Below are positions 6,945-15,798 of a DNA stretch of 64,000 bases, piece after piece. The notes below the pieces were generated by a model. That model searched no databases. It was not told the origin of the DNA and saw only the letters and a program-made list of their open reading frames with translations. The stretch comes from Caballeronia temeraria. Lineage in GTDB: Bacteria; Pseudomonadota; Gammaproteobacteria; Burkholderiales; Burkholderiaceae. Numbering within the stretch: position 1 is the stretch's first letter; each line of letters starts with the position of its first letter. The translations under genes and the position numbers were made by a program. Where the stretch lies: positions 162,640 to 226,639 of the forward strand of contig NZ_FCOI02000013.1 of NCBI RefSeq assembly GCF_001544795.2, in the 5' to 3' direction.

Positions 6945-8543
6945 ATGCACGCCGCCACGGCATTCAATCTGGTGCTCGTTTCGCTGATCGCCATCATCGC
7001 GCTCGAAGTGCTCGCCCGGAGGCTGAAGCTGCCGCCCGCGGCCGCGCTGCTCGTCGGCGGCGTCGCGATGGCATTCGTGCCGGGCTTGCCGCATCTCGAA
7101 CTGGACCCGGAACTCGTGCTCGTCGTGTTCCTGCCGCCGCTTCTGATGTACGGCGCGTACTTCTTCGTGTGGGACGATTTCAAGCGCAACCTGAGCGGCA
7201 TCCTGCTGCTCGCGATCGGCGCGGTCGCGTTCACGACGCTCGTCGTCGGCGTGGCGGTGCATCTCGTCGTGCCCGAACTGCCGTGGGCCGCGTGCTTCGC
7301 GCTCGGCGCGGTCGTTTCGCCGCCCGACGCGGTCGCGGCGAAGGCCGTGCTCGAACGTGTCGCGCTGCCGCGCCGGCTGATGGTGCTGCTCGAAGGCGAA
7401 AGCCTGCTCAACGATGCGGCCGGCCTCGTGCTCTTTCGCTTCGCGCTCGTGGCCGCGATGAGCGGCGTGTTCAGCGCGCCGCGCGCCGTCGCGAGTTTCG
7501 CGGGGCTCGCGATCGGCGGCGTCGTGGTCGGCATCGTCGCGGGTTTCATCGCCGTGAAGCTGCTGCGCGCTCTGGAGGACGATTACCTCGTCATCACCAC
7601 GTCGATGCTCACGTCGTGGGTCAGCTATATCGCGGGCGAGGAACTCGGCGTGTCGAGCGTCATCGCGACGGTCACGTGCGGCATGGTCGTCGGCTGGCAT
7701 CAGCACGAAGTGTTCACGGCGGCGCAGCGCATGCGCGGCACGGCGTTCTGGCAGGTCGTCGTGTTCGTGCTGGAGTCGCTGGTGTTCGTGCTGATCGGTC
7801 TGTCGCTGCGCGGCATCGCGGTGCGGCTCGGCGGCGTCGGCGATGCCTTCTCGCTGCTTGGACCGGCGACGGCCGCCGTGATCGCCGTCGTGATCGCGTC
7901 GCGCTTCGTGTGGGTGTTCGGCGTCGAGGCGGTGAAATGGATCGCGTGGACCTTCACGGGACGCCGGCGCGCGGACGCCGCCGCCGTTCCCGACTGGCGC
8001 GCGGCTACCGTCGTCAGCTGGGCCGGCATGCGCGGCGTGGTGACGCTCGCGGTCGCGCTGTCCCTGCCCGAAACGATGCCGGGCCGCGATCTCATCCTCT
8101 TCGCCGGCTTCGCGGTGATCCTCGTAACGGTGCTCCTGCAAGGCGCGACGATCGGCCCGCTCATCGCGCTGCTATCGCTCGCGCGCGGCCACGAGCGTTC
8201 GTCGCGGCATCTCAGCGAGCCGCAGGCGTGGGCGCGCATGGAAACCGCGCAACTGGCCGCGATTCAGCCGCTCGTCCACGACGCCGACGGCAACGTGATT
8301 CATCCGCGGCTTTTGGAGCAATACACGTATCGCGCGGGGCTCACGAAGCGCTTCGAGGACATGGAGGAATTTCCGGCGGACGCGCGTCACGCGCACTACG
8401 ACGTCGTGCTCGCCGCCATCGCCGCCGGGCGCGCGGAACTGCTGCGGATGCATCGCGCGGGCGAGATCCACGACGAACTGCTGCATTCGCTGGAGCACGA
8501 CCTCGATCTGCAGGAGATCATCGCGCTCCATTCGCGCGGTTGA
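6945..8543 (+). CDS. CPA1-family Na+/H+ antiporter
   Basis: The 532-aa protein has about 12 membrane helices (residues 5-430). It carries the CPA1 core: FALGAVVSPPDAVAAKAVLE (cation-site aspartate), LEGESLLNDAAGLVLFRFAL and WAGMRGVVTLAVALSLP. A cytoplasmic C-terminal domain of about 110 residues is rich in charged helices. It exchanges Na+ or K+ for protons at the inner membrane. The start at 6945 (MHAATAFNL) is chosen because it begins just before the first helix and has a cgagga site; the frame upstream to 6864 is arginine-rich and looks non-coding. Confidence 0.92.
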   Translation: MHAATAFNLVLVSLIAIIALEVLARRLKLPPAAALLVGGVAMAFVPGLPHLELDPELVLVVFLPPLLMYGAYFFVWDDFKRNLSGILLLAIGAVAFTTLVVGVAVHLVVPELPWAACFALGAVVSPPDAVAAKAVLERVALPRRLMVLLEGESLLNDAAGLVLFRFALVAAMSGVFSAPRAVASFAGLAIGGVVVGIVAGFIAVKLLRALEDDYLVITTSMLTSWVSYIAGEELGVSSVIATVTCGMVVGWHQHEVFTAAQRMRGTAFWQVVVFVLESLVFVLIGLSLRGIAVRLGGVGDAFSLLGPATAAVIAVVIASRFVWVFGVEAVKWIAWTFTGRRRADAAAVPDWRAATVVSWAGMRGVVTLAVALSLPETMPGRDLILFAGFAVILVTVLLQGATIGPLIALLSLARGHERSSRHLSEPQAWARMETAQLAAIQPLVHDADGNVIHPRLLEQYTYRAGLTKRFEDMEEFPADARHAHYDVVLAAIAAGRAELLRMHRAGEIHDELLHSLEHDLDLQEIIALHSRG

Positions 8544-8550
8544 GCGCGCT

Positions 8551-10002
8551 TCAGGCTTCCGCGCCCGGCGTCGCCCCGGATGACTCGTCGCACTGCATCC
8601 ACGCGTAGGCGGTGACGACCGCGGGCGCGCGGTTCCTCAGGCGAATGAGCCACTCGCCCGCCGTCGCGCGACGCATGCCGCCGCGCGCGGCAGTCGGCGC
8701 CAGCGCGACGAGAATCATGTGCCCTGCGCCGCGCGCGCCACGGCCGAGATGCACGACGGTGCAGATCGGCTCGCCGCCGCGCGTGTATCGGCCGATGTCG
8801 CCGAGCGTGAACCAGGCGCTCGCGACTCCATCGGGCGGCACGATCTGCACGTCGACGCCGGGTGCGTCGTCATCGCTCGAAAGCCAGATTTCCGCGAGAC
8901 TCGGCGATGCGGCGTGCGCCCGCACCGGCCAGCGCAATGCCGACTCCGCGCCGTCCGCGATGGTCAGCGCCGCACGGCAGCGCGACAGCTCCAGGTTGCC
9001 GGAAGGCAGCACGACGGAGCACGCGCCGGTGTCCATCAACTCGTCGAGCGCGCTTTCGATGAGCGAGCTGCCATCCTGCTGCCACGCGACGTTCCCCGCA
9101 TGCAGGCTGACGAGCGCATGACACGCCGCGCCGCCGATATCCTGCGCACGCTGCACGACATAGCGGACGGCGTCGAGCACTTCGGCGTCGGGGCACGGGC
9201 CGAAGGCGTCGCGCATCGTGCGATAACGTCGCTTGAGCTGCACGCCGATCATCGGCAAGGGCGTGTCGTGATCGGCGCGGGGTTGCGGGGAATCGCCGTC
9301 GGGCGCGAAGCCGTAGATGCGCGCTCCGCCGGCCGCGTGCGCCGCTTCGGCATGCGCGCGCGCCTCGTTGAGCAGCGCGTCCATCTGAGGTTTGAGCAAC
9401 TCGCTTCCGTAACCGAGACCGGCGGCGGAATCGGCGGCATCGTTCTGATTCCAGAAGCACTGGAAGCGCGTGCGCGTTCCGCTCGCATCCTCCGAGAAAC
9501 GCGGATGCGTGAACGCGACATCTTCGTCGCACACACCGACGATCGCGTTTCCCAGCCCTTCGCGCGTGGGCGCGTGATCGGCGGGCACGCGCTCGATGCG
9601 CGCATCGACGTGCGAGGGAATCGCCAGCGCTTCCGTGAAGCGTTCGAACTGACCCGCGAGATCCGTGTGCAGATGCGCGTAGAACTCGCGCGTGACGTGC
9701 GCGGTGCAAAAGCGCGTGCTTTCGAGGGCGGCGGGCGGATCGCGATACAGCGCCGACATCCAGATCCAGGGCTGCCAGCCGTTGCGCTCGATCGTGCGCG
9801 CGAACTGCTGCGCGGTGTGACCGCCCTGCTTCATCTCGATGGCGATCGGGATACGGTCGCGCGGCATGCCGCCCAGGTCGCGATAGTGCGTCGCATTGGC
9901 CCACACGATATATGGATCGATTCGCGCGACGGATGCGAGCGCGCGCGGCGCGATGGGCTCGAAGCCTTCGCTCGCCGTGCCGATCTCCCAATGCGGGCTC
10001 AT
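8551..10002 (-). CDS. Subtilase-like (S8) protein, probably truncated and inactive
   Basis: The 483-aa protein shows S8 hallmarks. An aspartate-region strand is present (GNAIVGVCDEDVAFTHPRF, about residue 160), as is the late strand-plus-oxyanion region CHALVSLHAGN...GACSVVLPSGN (about residues 305-350). The HGTHV motif expected between them is not seen (ADHDTPLPM stands about there), and no GTS.A.P serine motif follows. The protein stops at DESSGATPGAEA, where relatives I recall continue into the serine half. It ends 7 bp from the antiporter stop. A 3' deletion that left a pseudoenzyme is the likely reading. No signal peptide is present. Confidence 0.6.
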   Translation of the reverse strand: MSPHWEIGTASEGFEPIAPRALASVARIDPYIVWANATHYRDLGGMPRDRIPIAIEMKQGGHTAQQFARTIERNGWQPWIWMSALYRDPPAALESTRFCTAHVTREFYAHLHTDLAGQFERFTEALAIPSHVDARIERVPADHAPTREGLGNAIVGVCDEDVAFTHPRFSEDASGTRTRFQCFWNQNDAADSAAGLGYGSELLKPQMDALLNEARAHAEAAHAAGGARIYGFAPDGDSPQPRADHDTPLPMIGVQLKRRYRTMRDAFGPCPDAEVLDAVRYVVQRAQDIGGAACHALVSLHAGNVAWQQDGSSLIESALDELMDTGACSVVLPSGNLELSRCRAALTIADGAESALRWPVRAHAASPSLAEIWLSSDDDAPGVDVQIVPPDGVASAWFTLGDIGRYTRGGEPICTVVHLGRGARGAGHMILVALAPTAARGGMRRATAGEWLIRLRNRAPAVVTAYAWMQCDESSGATPGAEA

Positions 10003-10254
10003 TCGTCCCCCCTCTTGCCTGCGTTCCTGGGAAGCGAGGCCGCGGGTCCATGCCTGATCGCTCGTGCGCGGTTTTTTTCTATTGTGTGGACGATTGATCG
10101 CGATGCCGCTACGCGCGAATTCATCGGTGGATAGTTCGGGAACCGAAAGGAATCGGGCGTTCGCTATCGCATAACGTAGTCACTTGGGCGGGGAGAAGCA
10201 AGCGGATTCCCGCTTGCGAGCGCGTGGAGTGCGGGGCGGCGCACGGTGGAGGCT

Positions 10255-11043
10255 TCACCCCGACACGCCATCCAGACGCGCCTGCTCTTGCGTCCGCACA
10301 TTCCCCTCACGTTTGCCCTTCGCCCGCCTCGAAAGCAGATTCAAACCTTCGACGAATCCCGCGAAGCCCATCGCCGCGTAGATATAGCCCTTCGGTACGT
10401 GCGTGCCGAAACCTTCGGCGATCAGCGTCATGGCGATCACGAGCAGGAACGAGAGCGCGAGCGTCACGACCGTCGGATTACGTTCGATGAAGCGCGAGAG
10501 CGGTTGCGCGGCAAACAGCATCGTCGCGACCGCGAAGATGACGGCGATGAACATGATCGGCAGATGATCGGTCATCCCGACCGCCGTGATGATGCTGTCC
10601 ACCGAGAACACGAGATCGAGCAGCAGGATCTGGCCGATCGCCGCGAACGCCGTCATCTGGCCGACGCCCGAGATCACGCCGGGCTCGTCATGGTGATCCC
10701 TTCTGACGTGATGATGCATCTCCTTGGTCGCCTTCCAGACGAGGAACAGGCCGCCCGCGAGCAGAATGAGATCGCGCCACGAGAATGCATGATCGAATAC
10801 CGAGAACACCGGCGTGGTCAGTTGCGCGATCCACGCGACGGTGCCGAGCAGCGCGAGCCGCATCACCAGTGCGAGCATGATGCCGATACGCTGCGTGCGC
10901 GCGCGTTGCGCCACGGGCAGCTTGTTGCTGAGTATCGAAATGAAGACGAGATTGTCGATGCCGAGCACGACTTCCATCACGATCAGGGTGACGAGCGCGG
11001 CCCAGACAGCGGGATCGGCGGCAAGCGAAAGGAGATATTCCAT
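10255..11043 (-). CDS. TerC-family integral membrane protein
   Basis: The 262-aa protein has about seven membrane helices. TerC signatures are visible: VTLIVMEVVLGIDNLVFISIL near the N-terminus and LLLDLVFSVDSIITAVGM in the middle, both with acidic residues inside helices, plus a His-rich cytoplasmic loop (EMHHHVRRDHHDE). Such proteins are linked to tellurite and manganese efflux. The ATG at 11043 (MEYLLSLAADPAVW) is preferred to the longer frame from 11151 because the extra 36 residues are polar and would overlap the nhaR promoter region. It is divergent from nhaR. Confidence 0.9.
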   Translation of the reverse strand: MEYLLSLAADPAVWAALVTLIVMEVVLGIDNLVFISILSNKLPVAQRARTQRIGIMLALVMRLALLGTVAWIAQLTTPVFSVFDHAFSWRDLILLAGGLFLVWKATKEMHHHVRRDHHDEPGVISGVGQMTAFAAIGQILLLDLVFSVDSIITAVGMTDHLPIMFIAVIFAVATMLFAAQPLSRFIERNPTVVTLALSFLLVIAMTLIAEGFGTHVPKGYIYAAMGFAGFVEGLNLLSRRAKGKREGNVRTQEQARLDGVSG

Positions 11044-11130
11044 GAGAGCGCGAAGGTTCGATCGGTTGAATGTATCGCGCCATGTTGGCTGAGATCGGCA
11101 TGTGGAAAAATCAGCGATAATCGAAACCAC

Positions 11131-11148
11131 ACTTCGGTTTTTTCGAAG
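11131..11148. repeat. 18-bp hairpin repeat, upstream copy
   Basis: The sequence acttcggttttttcgaag, with cttcg and cgaag arms, lies 23 bp before the nhaR start. An identical copy begins at the last base of the nhaR stop codon. It could be a regulator-binding site or a short duplicated element. Confidence 0.6.
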
Positions 11149-11171
11149 CATCGGAAGAACGGAAAACGCCC

Positions 11172-12053
11172 ATGCTCAATTATCGTCATCTGCATTATTT
11201 CTGGGTCGTCGTGAAGGAAGGCGGTTTCGCGCGCGCGGCGGAGCGGCTCGACATGGCCGTGCAGACGATCAGCGCACAGGTGCGCGAGCTGGAAAAGTCG
11301 CTCGGACACCAGTTGCTCAAGCCGGCTGGCCGCGGCGTCACCATGACCGAAGCGGGACAGGCGGCGTTCGCGCGCGCCGAGGAAATCTTTCAGATCGGTC
11401 AGTTCATTCAGGACGAAGTGCGAGAAGCCGCGAGCGGCACGCTGGCGCGGCTTGCCGTCGGTCTGTCGGACGGCATCTCCAAGCTCGCCGCGCATGCGCT
11501 GCTCGCGCCGGTGCTCGGCAATCCTTCGCTGCGTCTCTTGTGCCACGAAGGCGAAACCGATGAATTGCTCGGCGAACTGGCGCTGCATCGGCTCGATCTC
11601 GTGCTCGCGAGTCATCCCGCGCCGCACAATCAGAATCTGCGTCTGACGAGCGAGCGGCTGATCGCCTCGCCGGTCGACTGGTACGGGCCGGCTTCCATCG
11701 TGCGCAGAAGCGCGATCGATCACTTCCCGGACAGTCTCGCCTCGCTGCCGATTCTGTTGCCCACCGGCCATTCGTCGCTGCGCGCGCGGCTCGATCGATG
11801 GCTCGAGGCGCAAGGCATCGCGCCGCGCATCGTCGGCGAGTTCGAGGACAGCGCGCTGATGGCCGTGTTCGGTGCGCGTGGCCTCGGCGTATTCCCGCTC
11901 GCGGAATTCGGCGCCGGCGATGCGCCGCTGTTGCGCGGTCTGCGCTGGCTCGGCCGCTCGCCCGAGGTGAAGGAGGAAGTCCACGCGATCGTGTCGCGGC
12001 GCGGGCGGCATCATCCGTTGACGCAACAGGTGCTGGCGCGTGCCGCAGCCTGA
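11172..12053 (+). CDS. nhaR: LysR-family transcriptional activator NhaR
   Basis: The 293-aa protein has the LysR winged helix at residues 1-60 (MLNYRHLHYFWVVVKEGGFARAAERLDMAVQTISAQVRELEKSLG), followed by an effector domain. The LHYFWVVVKEGGFARAAERL start and GRGVTMTEAGQ are typical of NhaR, a sodium-responsive activator of Na+/H+ antiporter and surface genes. It is divergent from terC, with about 130 bp between. The CPA1 antiporter lies about 3 kb away on the other side of the subtilase-like gene. The gene is bracketed by identical 18-bp hairpin sequences. Confidence 0.88.
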   Translation: MLNYRHLHYFWVVVKEGGFARAAERLDMAVQTISAQVRELEKSLGHQLLKPAGRGVTMTEAGQAAFARAEEIFQIGQFIQDEVREAASGTLARLAVGLSDGISKLAAHALLAPVLGNPSLRLLCHEGETDELLGELALHRLDLVLASHPAPHNQNLRLTSERLIASPVDWYGPASIVRRSAIDHFPDSLASLPILLPTGHSSLRARLDRWLEAQGIAPRIVGEFEDSALMAVFGARGLGVFPLAEFGAGDAPLLRGLRWLGRSPEVKEEVHAIVSRRGRHHPLTQQVLARAAA

Positions 12054-12070
12054 CTTCGGTTTTTTCGAAG
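12053..12070. repeat. 18-bp hairpin repeat, downstream copy
   Basis: This copy is identical to the one at 11131-11148 and begins on the final base of the nhaR stop codon. The arms extend to 6 bp here (acttcg/cgaagt). It precedes the HPF-like gene. Confidence 0.6.
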
Positions 12071-12147
12071 TTCGAGTTCCGTTCTATCTGCTTTTCCGCA
12101 CCGTCGAGAGGCCTTACGCTGAATCCATGTTCAACGAGGAGGCCTCA

Positions 12148-12558
12148 ATGAAAGTCCTGTTCAAGTCCCGCGACCCCGAAGCCATTGCGATGCACGAACT
12201 CGCGAAGGCGCGCAGCGAATTCGTTTTTCGCCGTCTCGCGTGGCTGATCTCGAAGGCGACGGTCAGCCTGTCCGACATCAACGGACCGCGCGGCGGCGTG
12301 GACAAGCGCTGTCAGGTCGAAGTGCAGTTGAATCGGGAAAACAAGGTCGTGGCGACGTCGATCGCACGTGACTGGCGCGGCGCGATCGATCTCGCGCTCG
12401 CCCGCGCCGTGCGCACGCTCGTGCGCCGGCGCCAGGACATCAAGCCGACGCGCCGCGTGCGTGCGCGCGGATTTGCATGGAATTTCGCGGAGGAGCCGGC
12501 GCTGCAGGAAGCCGTCGATCCGCGCATGCGTCTGATGAGGAAGATGACTGGCGCGTAA
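12148..12558 (+). CDS. HPF/RaiA-family ribosome-associated protein
   Basis: The 136-aa protein resembles the S30EA/HPF fold used by ribosome hibernation factors. A short leader is followed by RRLAWLISKATVSLSDINGPRGGVDKRCQVEVQLNRENKVVATSIARDWRGAIDLALARAVRTLVRR, with the basic helix surfaces that contact 16S rRNA. A basic tail of about 40 residues follows. The ATG at 12148 has a near-perfect aggagg site; the longer frame from 12040 overlaps nhaR and is rejected. It probably stabilises or inactivates ribosomes under stress. It is convergent with the next gene, with a 7-bp gap. Confidence 0.8.
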   Translation: MKVLFKSRDPEAIAMHELAKARSEFVFRRLAWLISKATVSLSDINGPRGGVDKRCQVEVQLNRENKVVATSIARDWRGAIDLALARAVRTLVRRRQDIKPTRRVRARGFAWNFAEEPALQEAVDPRMRLMRKMTGA

Positions 12559-12565
12559 GCCGCGG

Positions 12566-13975
12566 TCACGACGGCATCCGGACTTGAAGCAGCATCCGCG
12601 GCGCGGTGACCGAAGCCGCGCGCGGCGCTGCCTGTTCGACAGCCTCGAAGCCGCCGTCCGGCACGGCGTCCATCGACATATAGAGTGCGCGCATCTCGCT
12701 GCTCAGGCCGTGGAAGTGGCACAGGAACGTGTTCCGGTCCGCGTAGTACCACGGCGTGTTCAACTCCCGGAAGCTTACGAGTTCGGCCGAGTCCATCTCG
12801 GGGCAGAGGCCGTGCGCAATCAGTTCCTGCATGAAGATGTATTGGTCGCCTTGACTCGAGAACGTGTATCTGACGTCCTCGATCTCGCGCACCTTCGCCA
12901 GCACCGCATCCAGCACGTTCGCGTTCGCTTCGGTATTGCGAAAACCCATCACGCCTGAATTGAAACGCCAGCCGCAGATATCCGCGGTCAACACGCGATC
13001 GCGTCCTTCAGTGAACTTCTCGAGCGTCACCGTCTGGTTCATCGCGATGATATCCGCGTCCATCCAGAAGACCCATTCGTGCTGCGGCAGATACTTCCTG
13101 AGCAGGAGCGGCTTGGCCCAGTTGCCGCAAGCATCGCGCCCGAAATCCGGCGGCACTTCGCGATGGATGTAGAGCGTATATCCATGCCGCTCGCAGTACG
13201 CGCGCAGGCTTGCTTCGCCGAAGCGCGCATAGCTCGCGATGTTCGGCGTGTACAGCATCACGACCGCGATCGAGCGGCCCGGCTGACACACCGAGAACGG
13301 CTCGTTCGAATCGGCCGACAACGGTGCCGTGTTCTCGAAGATACGCAAGTCGCCCGACGCATGACAGGCGTTCACATGCCGCGCGAGCATTGCGCGCCAC
13401 ATCGGCCCGTACTTGCTGTAGAGGCGCGGTGTGTAGACGAGCGATACCGCGACGACCTCCCGCCCGCGCAGATCAGGATGCTGCCCCGACCACATCGACG
13501 CGATCGGCACGACGCCGTTCAGATCGTCCCAGTCAGGCACGGTCGGCAGCCCTTCGAGCAGTTCTTCTTCCGGCACGAACTTGCCGTAGTCGAAGTATTC
13601 GCGGCATCGCGCGGCGAAGCCACGGGCCATGCGCCGGTTCTCTTCGGTGTTTCTCAGCACGAACATTTCCGTGTTGACGCCGAAGTGTCCTTTTGTCAGC
13701 AGCATATCCCGGTCCGCCGTGATCTGCCCGAAGTCGTGGAAGCGGATGAAAAGCGCGTTTTCCGTGGCGAAGAGGATGACTTCGCCCTCCTCCGCCTCCC
13801 GCAACACGTCGCTCAACAACTGGTACTTGTAGAGCGTGCGCAGTTCGAGCGAATCGATGCAGCTCGACATCGGCTCGAAACGATGTTTCGTGTTCGTGCG
13901 CCGGCAATATTCAGCGTGGTTGTCGAGGGACGATGTCGCGTTGCGATCGGAGAAACAGCTAACCAGAGTCACCAT
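12566..13975 (-). CDS. GT34-like glycosyltransferase with a second N-terminal GT-like region
   Basis: The 470-aa protein has a C-terminal domain of the galactosyl/mannosyl-transferase GMA12/MNN10 type (about residues 225-430). It begins SIAVVMLYTPNIASYARFGEASLRAYCERHGYTLYIHRE and contains the DxD motif in WVFWMDADIIAMNQ, RFNSGVMGFRNTE, SSQGDQYIFMQEL and CHFHGL. The N-terminus looks like a second, degenerate copy of the same fold (MVTLVSCFSDRNATSSLDNHAEYCRRTNTKHRF, then VILFATENALFIRF). The start at 13975 is chosen because it begins a beta-strand like that of the second domain; the ribosome site is poor. Substrate and acceptor are unknown. It has no glycan-cluster neighbours. Confidence 0.72.
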   Translation of the reverse strand: MVTLVSCFSDRNATSSLDNHAEYCRRTNTKHRFEPMSSCIDSLELRTLYKYQLLSDVLREAEEGEVILFATENALFIRFHDFGQITADRDMLLTKGHFGVNTEMFVLRNTEENRRMARGFAARCREYFDYGKFVPEEELLEGLPTVPDWDDLNGVVPIASMWSGQHPDLRGREVVAVSLVYTPRLYSKYGPMWRAMLARHVNACHASGDLRIFENTAPLSADSNEPFSVCQPGRSIAVVMLYTPNIASYARFGEASLRAYCERHGYTLYIHREVPPDFGRDACGNWAKPLLLRKYLPQHEWVFWMDADIIAMNQTVTLEKFTEGRDRVLTADICGWRFNSGVMGFRNTEANANVLDAVLAKVREIEDVRYTFSSQGDQYIFMQELIAHGLCPEMDSAELVSFRELNTPWYYADRNTFLCHFHGLSSEMRALYMSMDAVPDGGFEAVEQAAPRAASVTAPRMLLQVRMPS

Positions 13976-14295
13976 GGAAGGGTCAACAGTCGAAAGACGG
14001 AAAGCAGGAAACGTGAAACGCGGGCCGGTCTGCCCGCGTGAATCGTGCGAGCATATCCGGCCATGTTTAGTGGATTTGTGAATTATTGAGTCAAACGGGA
14101 CGAGCGGCGCTAGGATTCGGCCGATTCTCGGAGCTTCTTGAGACAATTCGCCAAAATTTCAAGATGCGGTTCGGACGCGCCCCGATCGGCGCGATTGTCG
14201 ATGTCCGAACATGGCCGGCATTCGATGAGCGACACGCGCTGTGCCCTGGCGCCCGACGTGCGCGAGACTCAACGAACGGCACCGGAGCCGCGAAT
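13976..14295. other. Intergenic region, no gene seen
   Basis: These 320 bp separate the glycosyltransferase from a small conserved gene. Short frames on both strands are Arg/Ser/Pro-rich and lack ribosome sites, so I read them as shadows. The stretch near 14050-14100 is relatively AT-rich and could hold the glycosyltransferase promoter. No clear hairpin was found. Confidence 0.4.
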
Positions 14296-14535
14296 TCAAC
14301 CTGACACCGCGACGCGCGGCCCGCGCATCACCGATGCATCGTCGAGCTGCGCCTTGCCGCATTCGATCGCGTAATTGGCCGCGCCCTGCGCCGTCGGAAA
14401 TGCGCGCATCGGCCCGATCGCGCGCCGCACGCCGCCGGGCCGCTCGATCAGAAGCGTCGCGACGAATTCTCCAGCCCGATGCTGGACGATGACCGAAAGT
14501 TCGCAGCCTCGATATTCGATTGGAGTGGAGTCCAT
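14296..14535 (-). CDS. Small conserved hypothetical protein (DUF6566-like)
   Basis: The 79-aa protein starts MDSTPIEYRGCELSVIVQH and has an alternating strand pattern ending in a helix (AQGAANYAIECGKAQLDD). This compact fold of about 75 residues recurs in small Burkholderia proteins; I associate it with DUF6566 from memory. A cgagg site lies before the ATG. It is soluble, without signal or membrane segment, and stands alone. The function is unknown. Confidence 0.6.
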   Translation of the reverse strand: MDSTPIEYRGCELSVIVQHRAGEFVATLLIERPGGVRRAIGPMRAFPTAQGAANYAIECGKAQLDDASVMRGPRVAVSG

Positions 14536-14791
14536 CGCTGACCTCGCTTGCCTGTATGCACTGGGAAGAAGTCAATCTACGCAAGGTCCGCCCAACGCGT
14601 AACCCCGCCTGTGAGTGGCTGCGAACGCAGGCCGAGCGATTGTTTCGTCCGACGTCCGCGCAAACGTTTCACCTTCAGATCTGCGGAAATAGGAATTAAT
14701 CAGATTTCGACGCGAATTTTCCTAAGTCTGTATCCTGATCCGAACAGACCAGACGAAGGATGCCGGCGCCTTCCGGAATCCGCCCTCGCCG

Positions 14792-15796
14792 ATGACAAGA
14801 GCCAGGAACGAACGACGTTGCAAAACGGCCGCCTGGCTGATCGCGCTCGCTTCGCTCGGCATGGCGGGCAAGGCGCTTCACGCGCAGGAATTCTCCTTCC
14901 TCGCTGGTCCGCTCAAGAGCAATGGTCAGAATACCTACTCGTGGGAAGCGAATTATCGCGAAGGGCTCGGACGCTACGCCGCCTGGAGCTTTTCCTGGCT
15001 GAACGAGGGTCATATTCCCGATCATCATCGCGACGGGCAGGCTGTGCAGATCTGGGGACGCATGCCGCTCTGGGACGACCGGCTGGAACTGTCGGCGGGC
15101 GCCGGGCCGTATCGATATTTCGACACGAGTCAGGCGCAGGCCGGCGGCGAATACTCGAACACGCACGGCTGGGGCGGCATGTTCACGCTGCGCGCGGCGT
15201 ATTACTTCGACAACCGCTGGATCGCGGAGATGAAGCTGAACCGCGTGCAGGCGTTCGGCGGACCGGATACGACCGCGCTGCTCTTCGGCATCGGCTATCA
15301 GCTCGATGCGCCCGACGGCCGCGGACCGCGCGCGCGTGCCGTGCCGCGCACGACGAATGTCACGAACAACGAAGTCACCGTGATGCTCGGCACGACGATC
15401 CTCAACAGCCCCGACTCGGAGACGAATCTGGCGGAGAGCATCGAGTACCGGCGCGGACTGTGGCGCTACCTCGATTTCACCGCGTCCTATCTGCACGAAG
15501 GCGGACAGGTTCAGTCGCGCCGCGACGGCCTCGCCGCGCAACTCTGGGCGACCCGCGCGTTCTTCGACGACAAGCTCACGCTCGGCGTCGGCGTGGGACC
15601 GTATCTGTCGATCACGCAAAACGACGACCTGCCGCAAAACCGCACCGGCGATGGCCGTTTCTCGGGCCTCGTGTCGGTATCGGCGAGTTATCGATTTACG
15701 GACCGATGGCTCGCGCGCGTGACGTGGAACCGCATGATCACGCGTTACGACCGCGATGCGGACATCATCGAAGCGGGCTTCGGCGTGCGTTTCTAG
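14792..15796 (+). CDS. Outer-membrane beta-barrel protein with two repeated halves
   Basis: The 334-aa protein has a signal peptide (MTRARNERRCKTAAWLIALASLGMAGKALHA, cut near residue 31) and then alternating aromatic/polar strands ending in the outer-membrane signature GFGVRF with terminal Phe. The two halves appear related. SWEANYREGLGRYAAWSFSWLNEGHIPDHHRDGQAVQIWGRMPLWDDRLELSAGAGPY in the first corresponds to SIEYRRGLWRYLDFTASYLHEGGQVQSRRDGLAAQLWATRAFFDDKLTLGVGVGPY in the second. That suggests a duplicated eight-strand barrel unit of lipid-A-modifying or porin-like type. Function is unknown. It is convergent with polB with a 2-bp gap. Confidence 0.7.
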   Translation: MTRARNERRCKTAAWLIALASLGMAGKALHAQEFSFLAGPLKSNGQNTYSWEANYREGLGRYAAWSFSWLNEGHIPDHHRDGQAVQIWGRMPLWDDRLELSAGAGPYRYFDTSQAQAGGEYSNTHGWGGMFTLRAAYYFDNRWIAEMKLNRVQAFGGPDTTALLFGIGYQLDAPDGRGPRARAVPRTTNVTNNEVTVMLGTTILNSPDSETNLAESIEYRRGLWRYLDFTASYLHEGGQVQSRRDGLAAQLWATRAFFDDKLTLGVGVGPYLSITQNDDLPQNRTGDGRFSGLVSVSASYRFTDRWLARVTWNRMITRYDRDADIIEAGFGVRF

Positions 15797-15798
15797 GC

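Noticed and set aside
6449..8608. 719-aa plus-strand frame
   Set aside because: It covers the antiporter in another frame, with very high Arg and Ala content; the antiporter frame has clear membrane helices and motifs.
12040..12147. N-terminal extension of the HPF-like gene
   Set aside because: It overlaps the end of nhaR and the 18-bp hairpin; the ATG at 12148 has a strong aggagg site.
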